12,561 nucleotides of DNA, from positions 1-12,561 of the forward strand of contig JANQFD010000156.1 in assembly GCA_028278005.1 (NCBI GenBank), written 5' to 3'. Position numbers and translations under genes: made by a program. The notes beneath the pieces were generated by a model, which made no database searches, had not been told where the DNA came from, and was given only the letters and a program-made list of their open reading frames with translations. Position 1 is the first letter of the stretch. The number at the start of each line of letters is the position of its first letter. The stretch comes from Chlorobium sp. GTDB taxonomy: Bacteria; Bacteroidota; Chlorobiia; Chlorobiales; Chlorobiaceae. Below are positions 6,086 to 12,561 of this stretch, piece by piece.

Positions 6086-6814
6086 TCACTCCTGCATCTC
6101 TCTTTCACGCGCTTCACGCATGATACTCTCGACAGTATCCGCAACGCTGAGTGCGTCGGATACGCTGAATTCACCTATGGCAACTCTTCTCAGCTCATAC
6201 AGATACCCCCCAACCCCAAGCTTTTTACCGAAATCGTGAGCCAGCACCCGCACATATGCCCCTTTGGTCACATCCATCCTGAAACGGACAAAAGGAAGAT
6301 CAATCCCAAGGATTTCAAAGCTCTTGACACATATCTCGCGCGCTTTTCTTTCTGCAACATGTTCTCCCTTCCTGGCGAGCTCATAAAGCCGCTTTCCCTT
6401 ATGCCAGACAGCCGAATGCATGGGAGGCTGCTGCATATGCGATCCTTCAAGAGCTGCGGCGGCCGCTCTTATATCCGAAACAGTGAGACGATCGATGCTG
6501 CAATGACCGAACTCGGGCGTTTCGGTATCATGACTTTCCGTCATCACACCGAGCTTGATGACACCTTCGTATACCTTGTCAAGTGCCTCAAGACCGCTTA
6601 TTTGTTTTGTTTTTTTACCCGTGGCGAGAATAAGCAGCCCGCTGGCCCTCGGGTCGAGAGTTCCGCAGTGCCCGACTTTTCTGCGAAGGCCGGCAGATGT
6701 ATAGGTATTGCGAATTTTCGCTACGACATCGAAAGATGTCCACTCAACAGGTTTATCAACCAGCAGAAAATCTCCGGCCGCATTTCCCGGCGCCTCTTTT
6801 CCCGACTCTTTCAT
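6086..6814 (-). CDS. truB: tRNA pseudouridine-55 synthase
   Basis: TruB converts U55 of the tRNA T-loop to pseudouridine and also acts as a tRNA chaperone. The 242 residues hold the catalytic motif KVGHCGTLDPRASGLL (46-61), with the nucleophile Asp54. Most relatives read GHTGTLDPLATG or GHAGTLDPLATG, so Cys50 and Arg56 are variants at flanking positions. Other family blocks are LDKVYEG (78-84), the QQPPMHSAVWHKGKRLYELARKG stretch (about 128-150) and the KGAYVRVLAHDFGKKLGVGGYLYELRR stretch near the C-terminus. The short RluA/PUA-like extension found in some bacteria is absent. The start is 12 bp after rbfA, consistent with one operon. The ribosome binding site is weak. The last residues (MREAREREMQE) form a charged helix. 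A 293-bp gap follows. Confidence 0.96.
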   Translation of the reverse strand: MKESGKEAPGNAAGDFLLVDKPVEWTSFDVVAKIRNTYTSAGLRRKVGHCGTLDPRASGLLILATGKKTKQISGLEALDKVYEGVIKLGVMTESHDTETPEFGHCSIDRLTVSDIRAAAAALEGSHMQQPPMHSAVWHKGKRLYELARKGEHVAERKAREICVKSFEILGIDLPFVRFRMDVTKGAYVRVLAHDFGKKLGVGGYLYELRRVAIGEFSVSDALSVADTVESIMREAREREMQE

Positions 6815-6826
6815 GGACCAGCCCGG

Positions 6827-7177
6827 CTATTCCGAACCTCCAAGAGCCTGTTTCAACAACTGCTCTATTCGGTCGGCTTTCTCAAACATGCGGTCTTCGT
6901 AAAATTCAAGCTCCGGTATCCGGCGAAACTGGTGCCGGATTCTCTCGGAAAGAAGTTTGCGGATATATTTTGTCTCGTTCTGCAGATGGGCAATAGCTTT
7001 TTCGCGTTCTTTCTCACTCCCGATAACGGAAACATAGACTCTTGCAATACCGAGATCTGCGGTAACCTTGACCTCGACAACCGTATGAAGAGGGCCGCTT
7101 CTCGGCAGTTCCTTTTCAAAAATACCGCTCAGCTCCCTTTGCAGGAGAGACGCAACCTTGTCGGTACGAATGGACAT
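6827..7177 (-). CDS. rbfA: 30S ribosome-binding factor A
   Basis: RbfA binds the 30S near helix 1 and the neck of 16S rRNA during late maturation and in cold adaptation. The 116-residue product is a single KH-type domain. It begins SIRTDKVASLLQRELSGIF, has the central strand ADLGIARVYVSVIG with the kinked Ala turn typical of the family, and ends with YIRKLLSERIRHQFRRIPELEFYED. The frame is open upstream to 7255, but that part overlaps the 3' end of infB and is not RbfA-like. The ATG at 7177 lies 13 bp after the infB stop and gives the standard N-terminus. There is no Shine-Dalgarno sequence, so initiation may depend on ribosomes finishing infB. Confidence 0.95.
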   Translation of the reverse strand: MSIRTDKVASLLQRELSGIFEKELPRSGPLHTVVEVKVTADLGIARVYVSVIGSEKEREKAIAHLQNETKYIRKLLSERIRHQFRRIPELEFYEDRMFEKADRIEQLLKQALGGSE

Positions 7178-7190
7178 GCTGAATATCAGT

Positions 7191-9944
7191 TCAAAGTTTC
7201 CGTTTCTTCTCGACAATGCGGTACGCTTCAACAATATCACCCACCTTGATATCACCGTACCCCTTGAGATTCAGACCACATTCATACCCTGCATCCACCT
7301 CCTTGACGTCATCCTTGAAACGTTTGAGTGAATCAAGTTCCCCGTCATAGACCTGCACTCCTTCCCGAAGAAGACGAACTTTTGAATCGCGGAACACTTT
7401 CCCCTCAAGCATGTAACAACCGGCGACATTGCCTACTTTCGGCACCTTGAAAACCTGGCGTATCTCAAGGGAGCCGATGCTTTCCTCGTGCAGCTCAGGC
7501 GATAACATGCCTTCCAGAGCCTGCTCGATATCCTCTATTACATGGTAGATAACACTGTAGAACCGTACGTCCAGATCCTCCTTTTCGGCAAGCTTCTTGG
7601 CATTGACGTTGGGCCTGACCCTGAAACCGATAATGATAGCATCGGATGCCGCAGCCAGCAGCACATCGGTCTCGGTTATCTGACCGACACCCTGATGAAT
7701 GATCTCGACCTTTACCTCTTCGTTATGGATTTTCATCAAACCGTCGGCAAGCGCCTGAATGGAACCGTCCGTATCAGCCTTGATTATGACACTCAGCTCC
7801 TTCATCAGACCTTCCTTGATCTGGCGGGCAATGCTGTCAAGTTTCACGCGGGTGCTGCGCCTGAACTCATGTTCCCGGCGAATAATCTGACGTTTCTGTG
7901 CAACTTCCCTGGCTTCCCTGTCCGATTGCATAACCATAAATTCATCGCCTGACTGGGGAAGATCCTCGAACCCCAGCACCCTGACCGGTTGAGAAGGACC
8001 TGCTTCCCTGACTCTTTTTCCCCGTTCATCCATAAGTGCCCTGACACGCCCCATGGTATGACCCGCGACGAAAGGATCGCCGACCTCCAGAAAGCCCCTC
8101 TGAACAAGCACCGTCGACACGACCCCTTTTCCCTTGTCAAGCTCCGCCTCTACGATGATACCTCTTGCTGCAGCATCTCTCGAGAAATTTGCTTTCAGCT
8201 CTCTTATTTCCGCCTCGGTGAGTACTTTTTCCATCAGCTCATCAATACCGGTACCCTTCTTCGCTGATATTTCCTGGCACTGGTACTCCCCACCCCAATC
8301 CTCGACAAGAACACCTGCTTCGGAAAGCTGTGTTCTTATTTTTTCAGGGTTTGCATCGGGTTTGTCGATCTTGTTGATGGCAACGACAATCGGCACCTCC
8401 GCAGCTTTCGAGTGATTGATCGCCTCGATTGTCTGCGGCATAACACTGTCATCCGCAGAAACCACAAGAATAACAATATCGGTTACCTGGGCACCTCTCG
8501 CACGCATAGCCGTAAACGCTTCATGCCCCGGAGTGTCGAGAAAGGTTATTTTTCTGCCTCCCTCAACCGACACTTCGTACGCACCGATATGCTGCGTAAT
8601 ACCACCGGATTCACCTGCGACAACGTTACTGCTGCGGATATAGTCCAGAAGAGAGGTTTTACCATGATCGACATGCCCCATTATGGTAACCACCGGAGGC
8701 CTTATCTCCATATCTTCCTGCAGATCCTCCAGATCCTCTACTTCCGTTGCTTCAACTTCTGAAACAAAATCAGCCTCGTAATCGAATTCAAGTGCGATAA
8801 GCTCAATGGTCTCCTTGTCGAGGCGCTGGTTTATTGTCACGAATTTTCCCATGGAAAAGCAGTGCTGGATAATCTCCTTCGGTGTTATACCCATCAGGTC
8901 GGCCAGTTCATGGGCAGTGGCAAATTCGGTAACCCTTATGATACTGCGCTGCGCTTCCTTGATCGCATCCGCCGCTTCCTGCTCCTTCTCACGTTCCATT
9001 CTCCGCATTTTCCGGAACTTTTGTCTGGAACTGCCTCCTCCCGCGCTTTCATCCATCCCGGAAATGGTACTGCGGATATTCTTTTCGATAGTTTTCTCAT
9101 CCAGCTCGGGTTTTTTCTTTTTCTTTCCCTTCTTCCGTTTGGAAGCACCGGAATCTTCTCCCTTGCTCTGCGTTTCCCCCTGTTCTTTCTTCAGCTCTTT
9201 TTTCTTTGAAAAGTCTTTTTCTTCGCCTCCCTGCTCCTCATCTTTCGGAGTGATCTCGAACTCGTCTTTCAGCTCGTCAGCCTGCTCCCTGAAACGCTTT
9301 TTGCGTTTGTTCTTTTTCTTCTTGTCATCGCCTCCGATCCCTGATGGAGCTTCTACGTCAATTGTCCCGAAAACAGTAAGGCCACCGATTTTCTGAGGGC
9401 TGTCGAAAGATACCGGCTGCTCTTCCAGACTGTTTTCTTCAACCGGCTGCGGAACATTTTCAACTGCCGGCCGGTCATCCTGCTCGACAGACAAGACCTG
9501 GACATCAGGCTCCGGTTGTATTTCCGCTGCAGGAGTTTCCGTAAACGGTTCTTCCTCTTCCGGATCGGGGTCCGTCACATGTTCCGGAATAACAATCTCA
9601 TGCTGGGCTTCGGTTTTTGCCTGAACCGCCGCTCTCTCCGGACGGCCGCTGATTATATCCTTCAGTTGCTGCTCCTTCTCATAGGTTTTTCTCGACTGTT
9701 CCTCGAGACGTGACAAACGCAGCTGCTTTTCCTCCCGAATCTTGCGGGTCTCGTCAACCAGCTTCTTCTCATCGCTGAATTCATCCAGGATCAAGTCACG
9801 CATAGGCCCCTTGACCATAGAAGATGTCGAAGCCACCTTCCCCCCGGCCTCCTTGACAAATTGCAGCACCTCCTGCGGGCTCACCTGCAATTCCCTTGCA
9901 ATGTCGCTTATACGATACTTCATCTCCTTTCCCTCAGGGGACAT
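7191..9944 (-). CDS. infB: Translation initiation factor IF-2
   Basis: IF-2 is the GTPase that places fMet-tRNA on the 30S and promotes subunit joining. The 917 residues contain a first IF2_N domain (about 8-60, KYRISDIARELQVSPQEVLQFVKEAG). A long charged linker follows (60-330): first acidic and proline-rich, then lysine-rich with runs such as KKKKNKRKKRFR. The second IF2_N domain is at about 335-390. The G domain has G1 GHVDHGKT (423-430), G2 GGITQH (447-452), G3 DTPGHE (470-475), G4 NKID (524-527) and G5 SAK (560-562). Domains II-IV follow to the end. The ATG at 9944 has AGGAGG four bases upstream, the strongest ribosome binding site in the window. An internal Met at codon 8 has its GGAG directly abutting it and is less likely. 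nusA ends 33 bp upstream. Confidence 0.98.
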   Translation of the reverse strand: MSPEGKEMKYRISDIARELQVSPQEVLQFVKEAGGKVASTSSMVKGPMRDLILDEFSDEKKLVDETRKIREEKQLRLSRLEEQSRKTYEKEQQLKDIISGRPERAAVQAKTEAQHEIVIPEHVTDPDPEEEEPFTETPAAEIQPEPDVQVLSVEQDDRPAVENVPQPVEENSLEEQPVSFDSPQKIGGLTVFGTIDVEAPSGIGGDDKKKKNKRKKRFREQADELKDEFEITPKDEEQGGEEKDFSKKKELKKEQGETQSKGEDSGASKRKKGKKKKKPELDEKTIEKNIRSTISGMDESAGGGSSRQKFRKMRRMEREKEQEAADAIKEAQRSIIRVTEFATAHELADLMGITPKEIIQHCFSMGKFVTINQRLDKETIELIALEFDYEADFVSEVEATEVEDLEDLQEDMEIRPPVVTIMGHVDHGKTSLLDYIRSSNVVAGESGGITQHIGAYEVSVEGGRKITFLDTPGHEAFTAMRARGAQVTDIVILVVSADDSVMPQTIEAINHSKAAEVPIVVAINKIDKPDANPEKIRTQLSEAGVLVEDWGGEYQCQEISAKKGTGIDELMEKVLTEAEIRELKANFSRDAAARGIIVEAELDKGKGVVSTVLVQRGFLEVGDPFVAGHTMGRVRALMDERGKRVREAGPSQPVRVLGFEDLPQSGDEFMVMQSDREAREVAQKRQIIRREHEFRRSTRVKLDSIARQIKEGLMKELSVIIKADTDGSIQALADGLMKIHNEEVKVEIIHQGVGQITETDVLLAAASDAIIIGFRVRPNVNAKKLAEKEDLDVRFYSVIYHVIEDIEQALEGMLSPELHEESIGSLEIRQVFKVPKVGNVAGCYMLEGKVFRDSKVRLLREGVQVYDGELDSLKRFKDDVKEVDAGYECGLNLKGYGDIKVGDIVEAYRIVEKKRKL

Positions 9945-9948
9945 ACAA

Positions 9949-9954
9949 CCTCCT
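9949..9954 (-). promoter_or_regulatory. Ribosome binding site of infB
   Basis: A full AGGAGG lies four bases before the infB ATG. It decides for the start at 9944 over the in-frame ATG at 9923. It stands out because most starts in this window have weak or no Shine-Dalgarno sequence. Confidence 0.8.
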
Positions 9955-9977
9955 CTGTCTTTGGTAACTGATTACCC

Positions 9978-11546
9978 TCATAGCTGATTTTCGTTCAATT
10001 CCGATCCGGCACCCGGTTCACTCTCATTGTGCGAGCCGTCATCATCTTCATCAATAATTTCCTGAAGGTCCGCATCATTAAATTGATCCTTAACTGTTTT
10101 GTATATGTTCTCGGCTATCTTTTTCCAGTAGCGCATCTCATCTTCGCTGAGCTTTCTTTCCTTCTGTTTGAACGCTGTTTTCCTGCCCCTGCTGAATACA
10201 GCCGATTCGTCCCCTTTCGAGGGTCCTACCAGAGCCTCCTCAATTTTTTCAACGCCCGCCTTCAGCACCTTCTTCGCAGTATCGAGACTGTTGTCGAGAA
10301 GCTGATAAATCATGTCATCGCCAAACTCCTCGCGAAACTCGATAATATCGATATCGTTCGGGTCCTCCATTGACTTGTCTATGACATCCCTGTATACATC
10401 TACCTCATAGCCGGTAAGCCGTTCGGCAAGATGTATGTTGTTTCCGTTTTTCCCTATTGCATACTTGATCTGCTCAGGCTTGAGCATCACTCTCGCCTTG
10501 CGTGTTTTCATATCCGCATGGACCGTCATGGGGTCTATCTTGGCAGGCTGGAGTGCCCTTGCTATAAATATCTGAGGATCATCGGTATAATAAATGACAT
10601 CGATATTTTCGTTGTTCAGCTCCTTGACAATGCTCTGAATACGTTTGCCTCTGTAGCCCACACTCGCCCCGACCGGGTCAATACGCGAACTTGTCGATTC
10701 AACCGCAACCTTTGCCCTTTCACCGGGAACCCTTGCAATACCCTTGATAACGATAAGGCCGTCGAGGATTTCAGGGACTTCACTTTCAAACAGTTTGTAG
10801 AGGAAACGGTCGTCGATCCTTGAAACGATAACCTTCATGCCGCCATCGGGCTTCTCCTTCTCGACAATGGTCCCGTCCTCCTGCCTCACCTTCGCTTTCT
10901 CCCTCTCGATACGCTTGACATACAGCTTCATCCTCGGTGTTCGCCTCGGATTATCCTTTTTCATCATTTCTGTTTTCGGGAGAACAAGCTCAACGCGGTG
11001 ATCCTTTGAGGTGTTGTAAGTAAAAATAACCTCATTCGGACGAACCTGATATACCTCTCCGGCTACAACTTCGCCCACTTTTTCAAGACACTCCTCATAC
11101 ACAACCTGCCGTTCAAGATCCCTCACTTTTTTCTGGACAGACTGCTTGATAATCTGTATGGATTTTCTTGTCAGATAATCCTCAAGCTTGATGGGCCCTT
11201 CTTCATAGTAATCCCCGAGTTCAAGGGATTCATCTATGCCGCTGACTTCATCAATGCTTATCTCGATAGAAGGCAGATCGACCTCATCAACTATTTTCTT
11301 CAAAATGTATACTTCAAAATCGCCGCGCTCGGGATTGATAAATATATTTGCCTCTACTTCCGGGTCATAGTCCTTGCGCAACTGTTTCTGTATTATGTCC
11401 TTCAGCAGATCGGCGATATCCATCTTTACAGCCGCACTTTCCGTACGTTTGTCCAGGAAAACTTTCGACTGTTCGATCTCGCCAAAAGCATTTGCGATCA
11501 GCGCTTTTCGATCCTGCTTTTCCTCTCTTACCTGCTTTCTTGCCAT
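9978..11546 (-). CDS. nusA: Transcription termination/antitermination factor NusA
   Basis: NusA binds RNA polymerase, increases pausing and intrinsic termination, and takes part in rRNA antitermination. The 522 residues show an N-terminal polymerase-binding domain (about 15-150) with an acidic insertion (94-122, rich in Glu, Asp and Ile). An S1 domain follows (about 155-265), carrying a charged insertion with REDGTIVEKEKPDGG-like sequence. KH1 has the GYRG loop (297-300) and KH2 has the GKNG loop (365-368). The C-terminal AR1/AR2 repeats of E. coli NusA are missing. Instead there is a basic stretch (453-465) and an acidic tail ending DEDDDGSHNESE and beyond. The ATG has GGAG two bases before it. 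It sits between rimP (51 bp) and infB (33 bp), the conserved order. Confidence 0.98.
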   Translation of the reverse strand: MARKQVREEKQDRKALIANAFGEIEQSKVFLDKRTESAAVKMDIADLLKDIIQKQLRKDYDPEVEANIFINPERGDFEVYILKKIVDEVDLPSIEISIDEVSGIDESLELGDYYEEGPIKLEDYLTRKSIQIIKQSVQKKVRDLERQVVYEECLEKVGEVVAGEVYQVRPNEVIFTYNTSKDHRVELVLPKTEMMKKDNPRRTPRMKLYVKRIEREKAKVRQEDGTIVEKEKPDGGMKVIVSRIDDRFLYKLFESEVPEILDGLIVIKGIARVPGERAKVAVESTSSRIDPVGASVGYRGKRIQSIVKELNNENIDVIYYTDDPQIFIARALQPAKIDPMTVHADMKTRKARVMLKPEQIKYAIGKNGNNIHLAERLTGYEVDVYRDVIDKSMEDPNDIDIIEFREEFGDDMIYQLLDNSLDTAKKVLKAGVEKIEEALVGPSKGDESAVFSRGRKTAFKQKERKLSEDEMRYWKKIAENIYKTVKDQFNDADLQEIIDEDDDGSHNESEPGAGSELNENQL

Positions 11547-11597
11547 CTCTCCGCCATTCTTTTTTTTAAAGAGAATTCTACTTTTTCACGTTCCTCT

Positions 11598-12134
11598 TCA
11601 GAACTCGATTTCCACAACCGCCTTCTTGATCCGGTCGAGGTTCAGTGACAAGCGCGTACCTGTCCCCTGCCTCCTGTTCCTGCCCTTCCCGGAAGGCTCA
11701 AGAACAATAAAAGGAACATCTGTCCCGGTCATTTCCGTCCGTTCAAGCCTGCCGGTAACTTCTTTGACAACATTGTCTTCTCCGGCGTATTGTACACGGA
11801 GAAGACGCCCGGTATGTCGGATGTATTGCCTTTCATGCTGTATCGGTTCTCCTATGCCGGGGGAGGAAACTGTCAGTTCACAATCATCGCCGACAAGGTC
11901 CCTGATTTCAGCACTTCTTCCGATGGCATCTCTCAGCCATCGATTAACAGACATGCAACGGGCTATCGATATTCCGGCATCAGTTTCTGCCAGCACCTCT
12001 ATCTTTCCTGCAGAACCGCTGCCTTTCAGAAGAACATCAACAAGAAATACCTCCGGCTCGCCCGAAGCGCCCGTCTCATCCGAGTACTCTGCAAGAGCAT
12101 CACGAAAAAACGGCACCAATTTTTCTTTTATCAC
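11598..12134 (-). CDS. rimP: Ribosome maturation factor RimP
   Basis: RimP binds the pre-30S and helps pseudoknot formation and S12 entry. The 178 residues exceed the usual 150 or so. The N-terminal alpha/beta domain ends in the GISIARCMSVNRWLRDAI helix. The family hallmark ELTVSSPGIGEPIQHERQYIRHTGRLLRVQY (equivalent to VSSPGLxRPL plus the F-x-R-x-x-G turn) leads into the C-terminal SH3-like barrel. That barrel carries a basic loop (GKGRNRRQGTG) before the final LDRIKKAVVEIEF. The start is a GTG at 12134. An in-frame TAA lies only 12 bases upstream, so no longer form is possible unless translation begins at ATT. No Shine-Dalgarno sequence precedes it. The weak start behind a short leader ORF and a terminator suggests low or controlled expression. 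Confidence 0.93.
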   Translation of the reverse strand: MIKEKLVPFFRDALAEYSDETGASGEPEVFLVDVLLKGSGSAGKIEVLAETDAGISIARCMSVNRWLRDAIGRSAEIRDLVGDDCELTVSSPGIGEPIQHERQYIRHTGRLLRVQYAGEDNVVKEVTGRLERTEMTGTDVPFIVLEPSGKGRNRRQGTGTRLSLNLDRIKKAVVEIEF

Positions 12135-12146
12135 TTCAGCAGCAAT

Positions 12147-12188
12147 TTATACCAGAAAAACAAAAAAGTGGGAGTAACCCACTTTCAC
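12147..12188 (-). CDS. Possible 13-codon leader ORF before rimP
   Basis: A GTG at 12188 opens a frame reading (M)KVGYSHFFVFLV and stops at TAA 12147-12149, 12 bases before the rimP GTG and in the same frame. An AAGGG (12198-12202) sits nine bases before its start, within a purine-rich GGGGAGGAGAAAGGG. Its codons run through the whole terminator hairpin described separately, so a ribosome translating it would block that hairpin. The peptide has no obvious regulatory codon run beyond three Phe. It may be a chance ORF. Confidence 0.25.
   Translation of the reverse strand: MKVGYSHFFVFLV
12156..12185 (-). terminator. Intrinsic terminator in front of rimP
   Basis: On the minus strand GAAAGTGGG, loop TTACT and CCCACTTT form a perfect 8-bp stem (12165-12172 with 12178-12185). 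It continues directly into TTTTTTGTTTTT (down to 12156). This is a textbook intrinsic terminator for minus-strand transcription, and only that strand has the T-run. It ends 21 bases before the rimP start. It could end the upstream small membrane gene or act as an attenuator in the rimP-nusA-infB leader. The short distance to rimP favours an attenuator role. Confidence 0.8.
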
Positions 12189-12217
12189 GAATAAATCCCT
12201 TTCTCCTCCCCGCACAT

Positions 12218-12254
12218 GTTATAGCAATGTATGAAAAAGGTCGATATAGTTCAA
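12218..12254 (-). promoter_or_regulatory. Candidate promoters for the rimP-nusA-infB operon
   Basis: Two overlapping sigma70-like readings are possible. One is TCGACC (12239-12244), a 15-bp spacer and TATAAC (12218-12223), with an upstream TG giving an extended -10. The other is TTGAAC (12249-12254), a 17-bp spacer and TACATT (12226-12231). Each hexamer is imperfect. Either would start a leader of roughly 75-90 nt that contains the terminator and leader ORF. Confidence 0.4.
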
Positions 12255-12273
12255 ATGAGATGATCATCTCATT
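12254..12273. promoter_or_regulatory. Perfect 20-bp palindrome
   Basis: AATGAGATGA is followed at once by its exact reverse complement. The palindrome begins at the base next to the TAG stop of the small membrane gene. Its other end abuts the TTGAAC candidate -35 of the rimP operon. It could be a dimeric-regulator operator or a short hairpin after the upstream gene. The T-run after it is poor, so it is not a good intrinsic terminator. Confidence 0.5.
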
Positions 12274-12483
12274 CTAAGAACGTTCATCATTCGTGTTTAT
12301 ATGCGAATCGATCACCTCGAATTCGGTTTCTTCCGCAATACCTGACGAAGGAGCACGATCACTCCTGTTCCCGCCAAAGGAGTGAAAAGGCCATTTCTGC
12401 ATCAACAGACGGTTCGCGAGAAAACGGATCACCGCCCTGATCAGGAGAAAAATAACTATGACGAATAACAGAATTCTTAACAT
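12274..12483 (-). CDS. Small single-span membrane protein, function unknown
   Basis: The 69-residue product starts with one hydrophobic helix (MLRILLFVIVIFLLIRAVIRFLANRLL, about 2-24, with arginines at both ends). A short hydrophilic tail follows, ending in acidic EETEFEVIDSHINTNDERS. The layout is like small membrane proteins of Bacteroidota such as the DUF4834 group, but I cannot confirm the family. The frame stays open to the window edge at 12561. The upstream part (THREQYGLAVCYYRCVDHQQSSRYG) does not look like coding sequence joined to a membrane helix, so the ATG at 12483 is preferred. Only a weak GGG precedes it. It is followed by the rimP control region. Confidence 0.55.
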   Translation of the reverse strand: MLRILLFVIVIFLLIRAVIRFLANRLLMQKWPFHSFGGNRSDRAPSSGIAEETEFEVIDSHINTNDERS

Positions 12484-12561
12484 CCCGTATCGTGATGATT
12501 GTTGATGATCGACGCACCGGTAGTAACAAACTGCAAGGCCGTATTGTTCCCTATGCGTCAC

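Noticed and set aside
6236..7249. 337-codon open frame on the + strand across truB and rbfA
   Set aside because: It is antisense to two well-recognised genes, its product looks like no protein family, and it has no promoter or ribosome binding site. It is a shadow of the minus-strand codon use.
8806..9396. 196-codon + strand open frame rich in Ser and Phe
   Set aside because: This is the mirror of the Lys/Glu-rich linker of IF-2. The low complexity is explained by that strand.
11530..11560. Short frame MAERWQESR overlapping the nusA start
   Set aside because: It has nine codons only, is out of frame with nusA, and lacks an independent ribosome binding site.
11374..12177. 267-codon + strand open frame over nusA and rimP
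   Set aside because: It is antisense to conserved genes, with a Ser/Phe/Arg-rich composition typical of a reversed acidic/lysine-rich coding strand.
12135..12273. tRNA gene before rimP as in E. coli (metY)
   Set aside because: There is no cloverleaf, T-loop GTTCRA in context or CCA end. The structure present is a single terminator hairpin and a palindrome.
1..12561. CRISPR, insertion sequence, phage or defence system
   Set aside because: There are no spaced direct repeats, transposase, integrase or terminal inverted repeats. Nearly all coding sequence is recognised core metabolism and translation.

Overview
The window is a compact stretch of bacterial core chromosome. Two genes on the + strand (panD 3' part, GlmU-like uridylyltransferase) converge on a long run of minus-strand genes that fills the rest. 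The gene set and the protein style point to the Bacteroidota/Chlorobiota lineage, most likely a green sulfur bacterium (Chlorobiaceae). The clues are a divergent RpoZ of the NLYETV type, a NusA with acidic insertions and no C-terminal AR repeats, an IF-2 with a long charged linker, and a single-domain GlmU. This taxonomic call is inference from remembered family features, not from a search.

Layout along the minus strand, in transcription order: a small membrane protein (12483-12274); a control region with a 20-bp palindrome, candidate promoters, a tiny leader ORF and an intrinsic terminator (about 12273-12135); then rimP, nusA, infB, rbfA and truB, the classic translation/transcription-factor cluster; a 293-bp intergenic stretch with two hairpins and a degenerate hexamer repeat; ribF; a 90-nt leader and rpsO; yicC; gmk; rpoZ; a VOC (glyoxalase-fold) protein; a small four-helix membrane protein; and a cysteine-containing coiled-coil protein of unknown function. 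The last gene faces glmU across 55 bp.

The genes work together as the growth machinery of the cell. RimP and RbfA mature the 30S subunit, S15 is a primary 16S binder in that subunit, IF-2 starts translation, TruB makes pseudouridine 55 in tRNA, NusA and RpoZ belong to RNA polymerase, YicC is an RNA-processing nuclease, Gmk makes GDP, RibF makes FMN and FAD, PanD makes beta-alanine for CoA, and the GlmU-like enzyme makes UDP-GlcNAc.

I found no mobile element, CRISPR array, tRNA, rRNA or defence system. The most interesting non-coding signal is an intrinsic terminator lying inside the short leader directly before rimP-nusA-infB, overlapped by a 13-codon ORF. This arrangement would fit attenuation of the nusA operon. 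The three unassigned small genes (1093-1434, 1600-1974, 12274-12483) are the real unknowns. The rest is ordinary housekeeping sequence and I do not claim a new system here.
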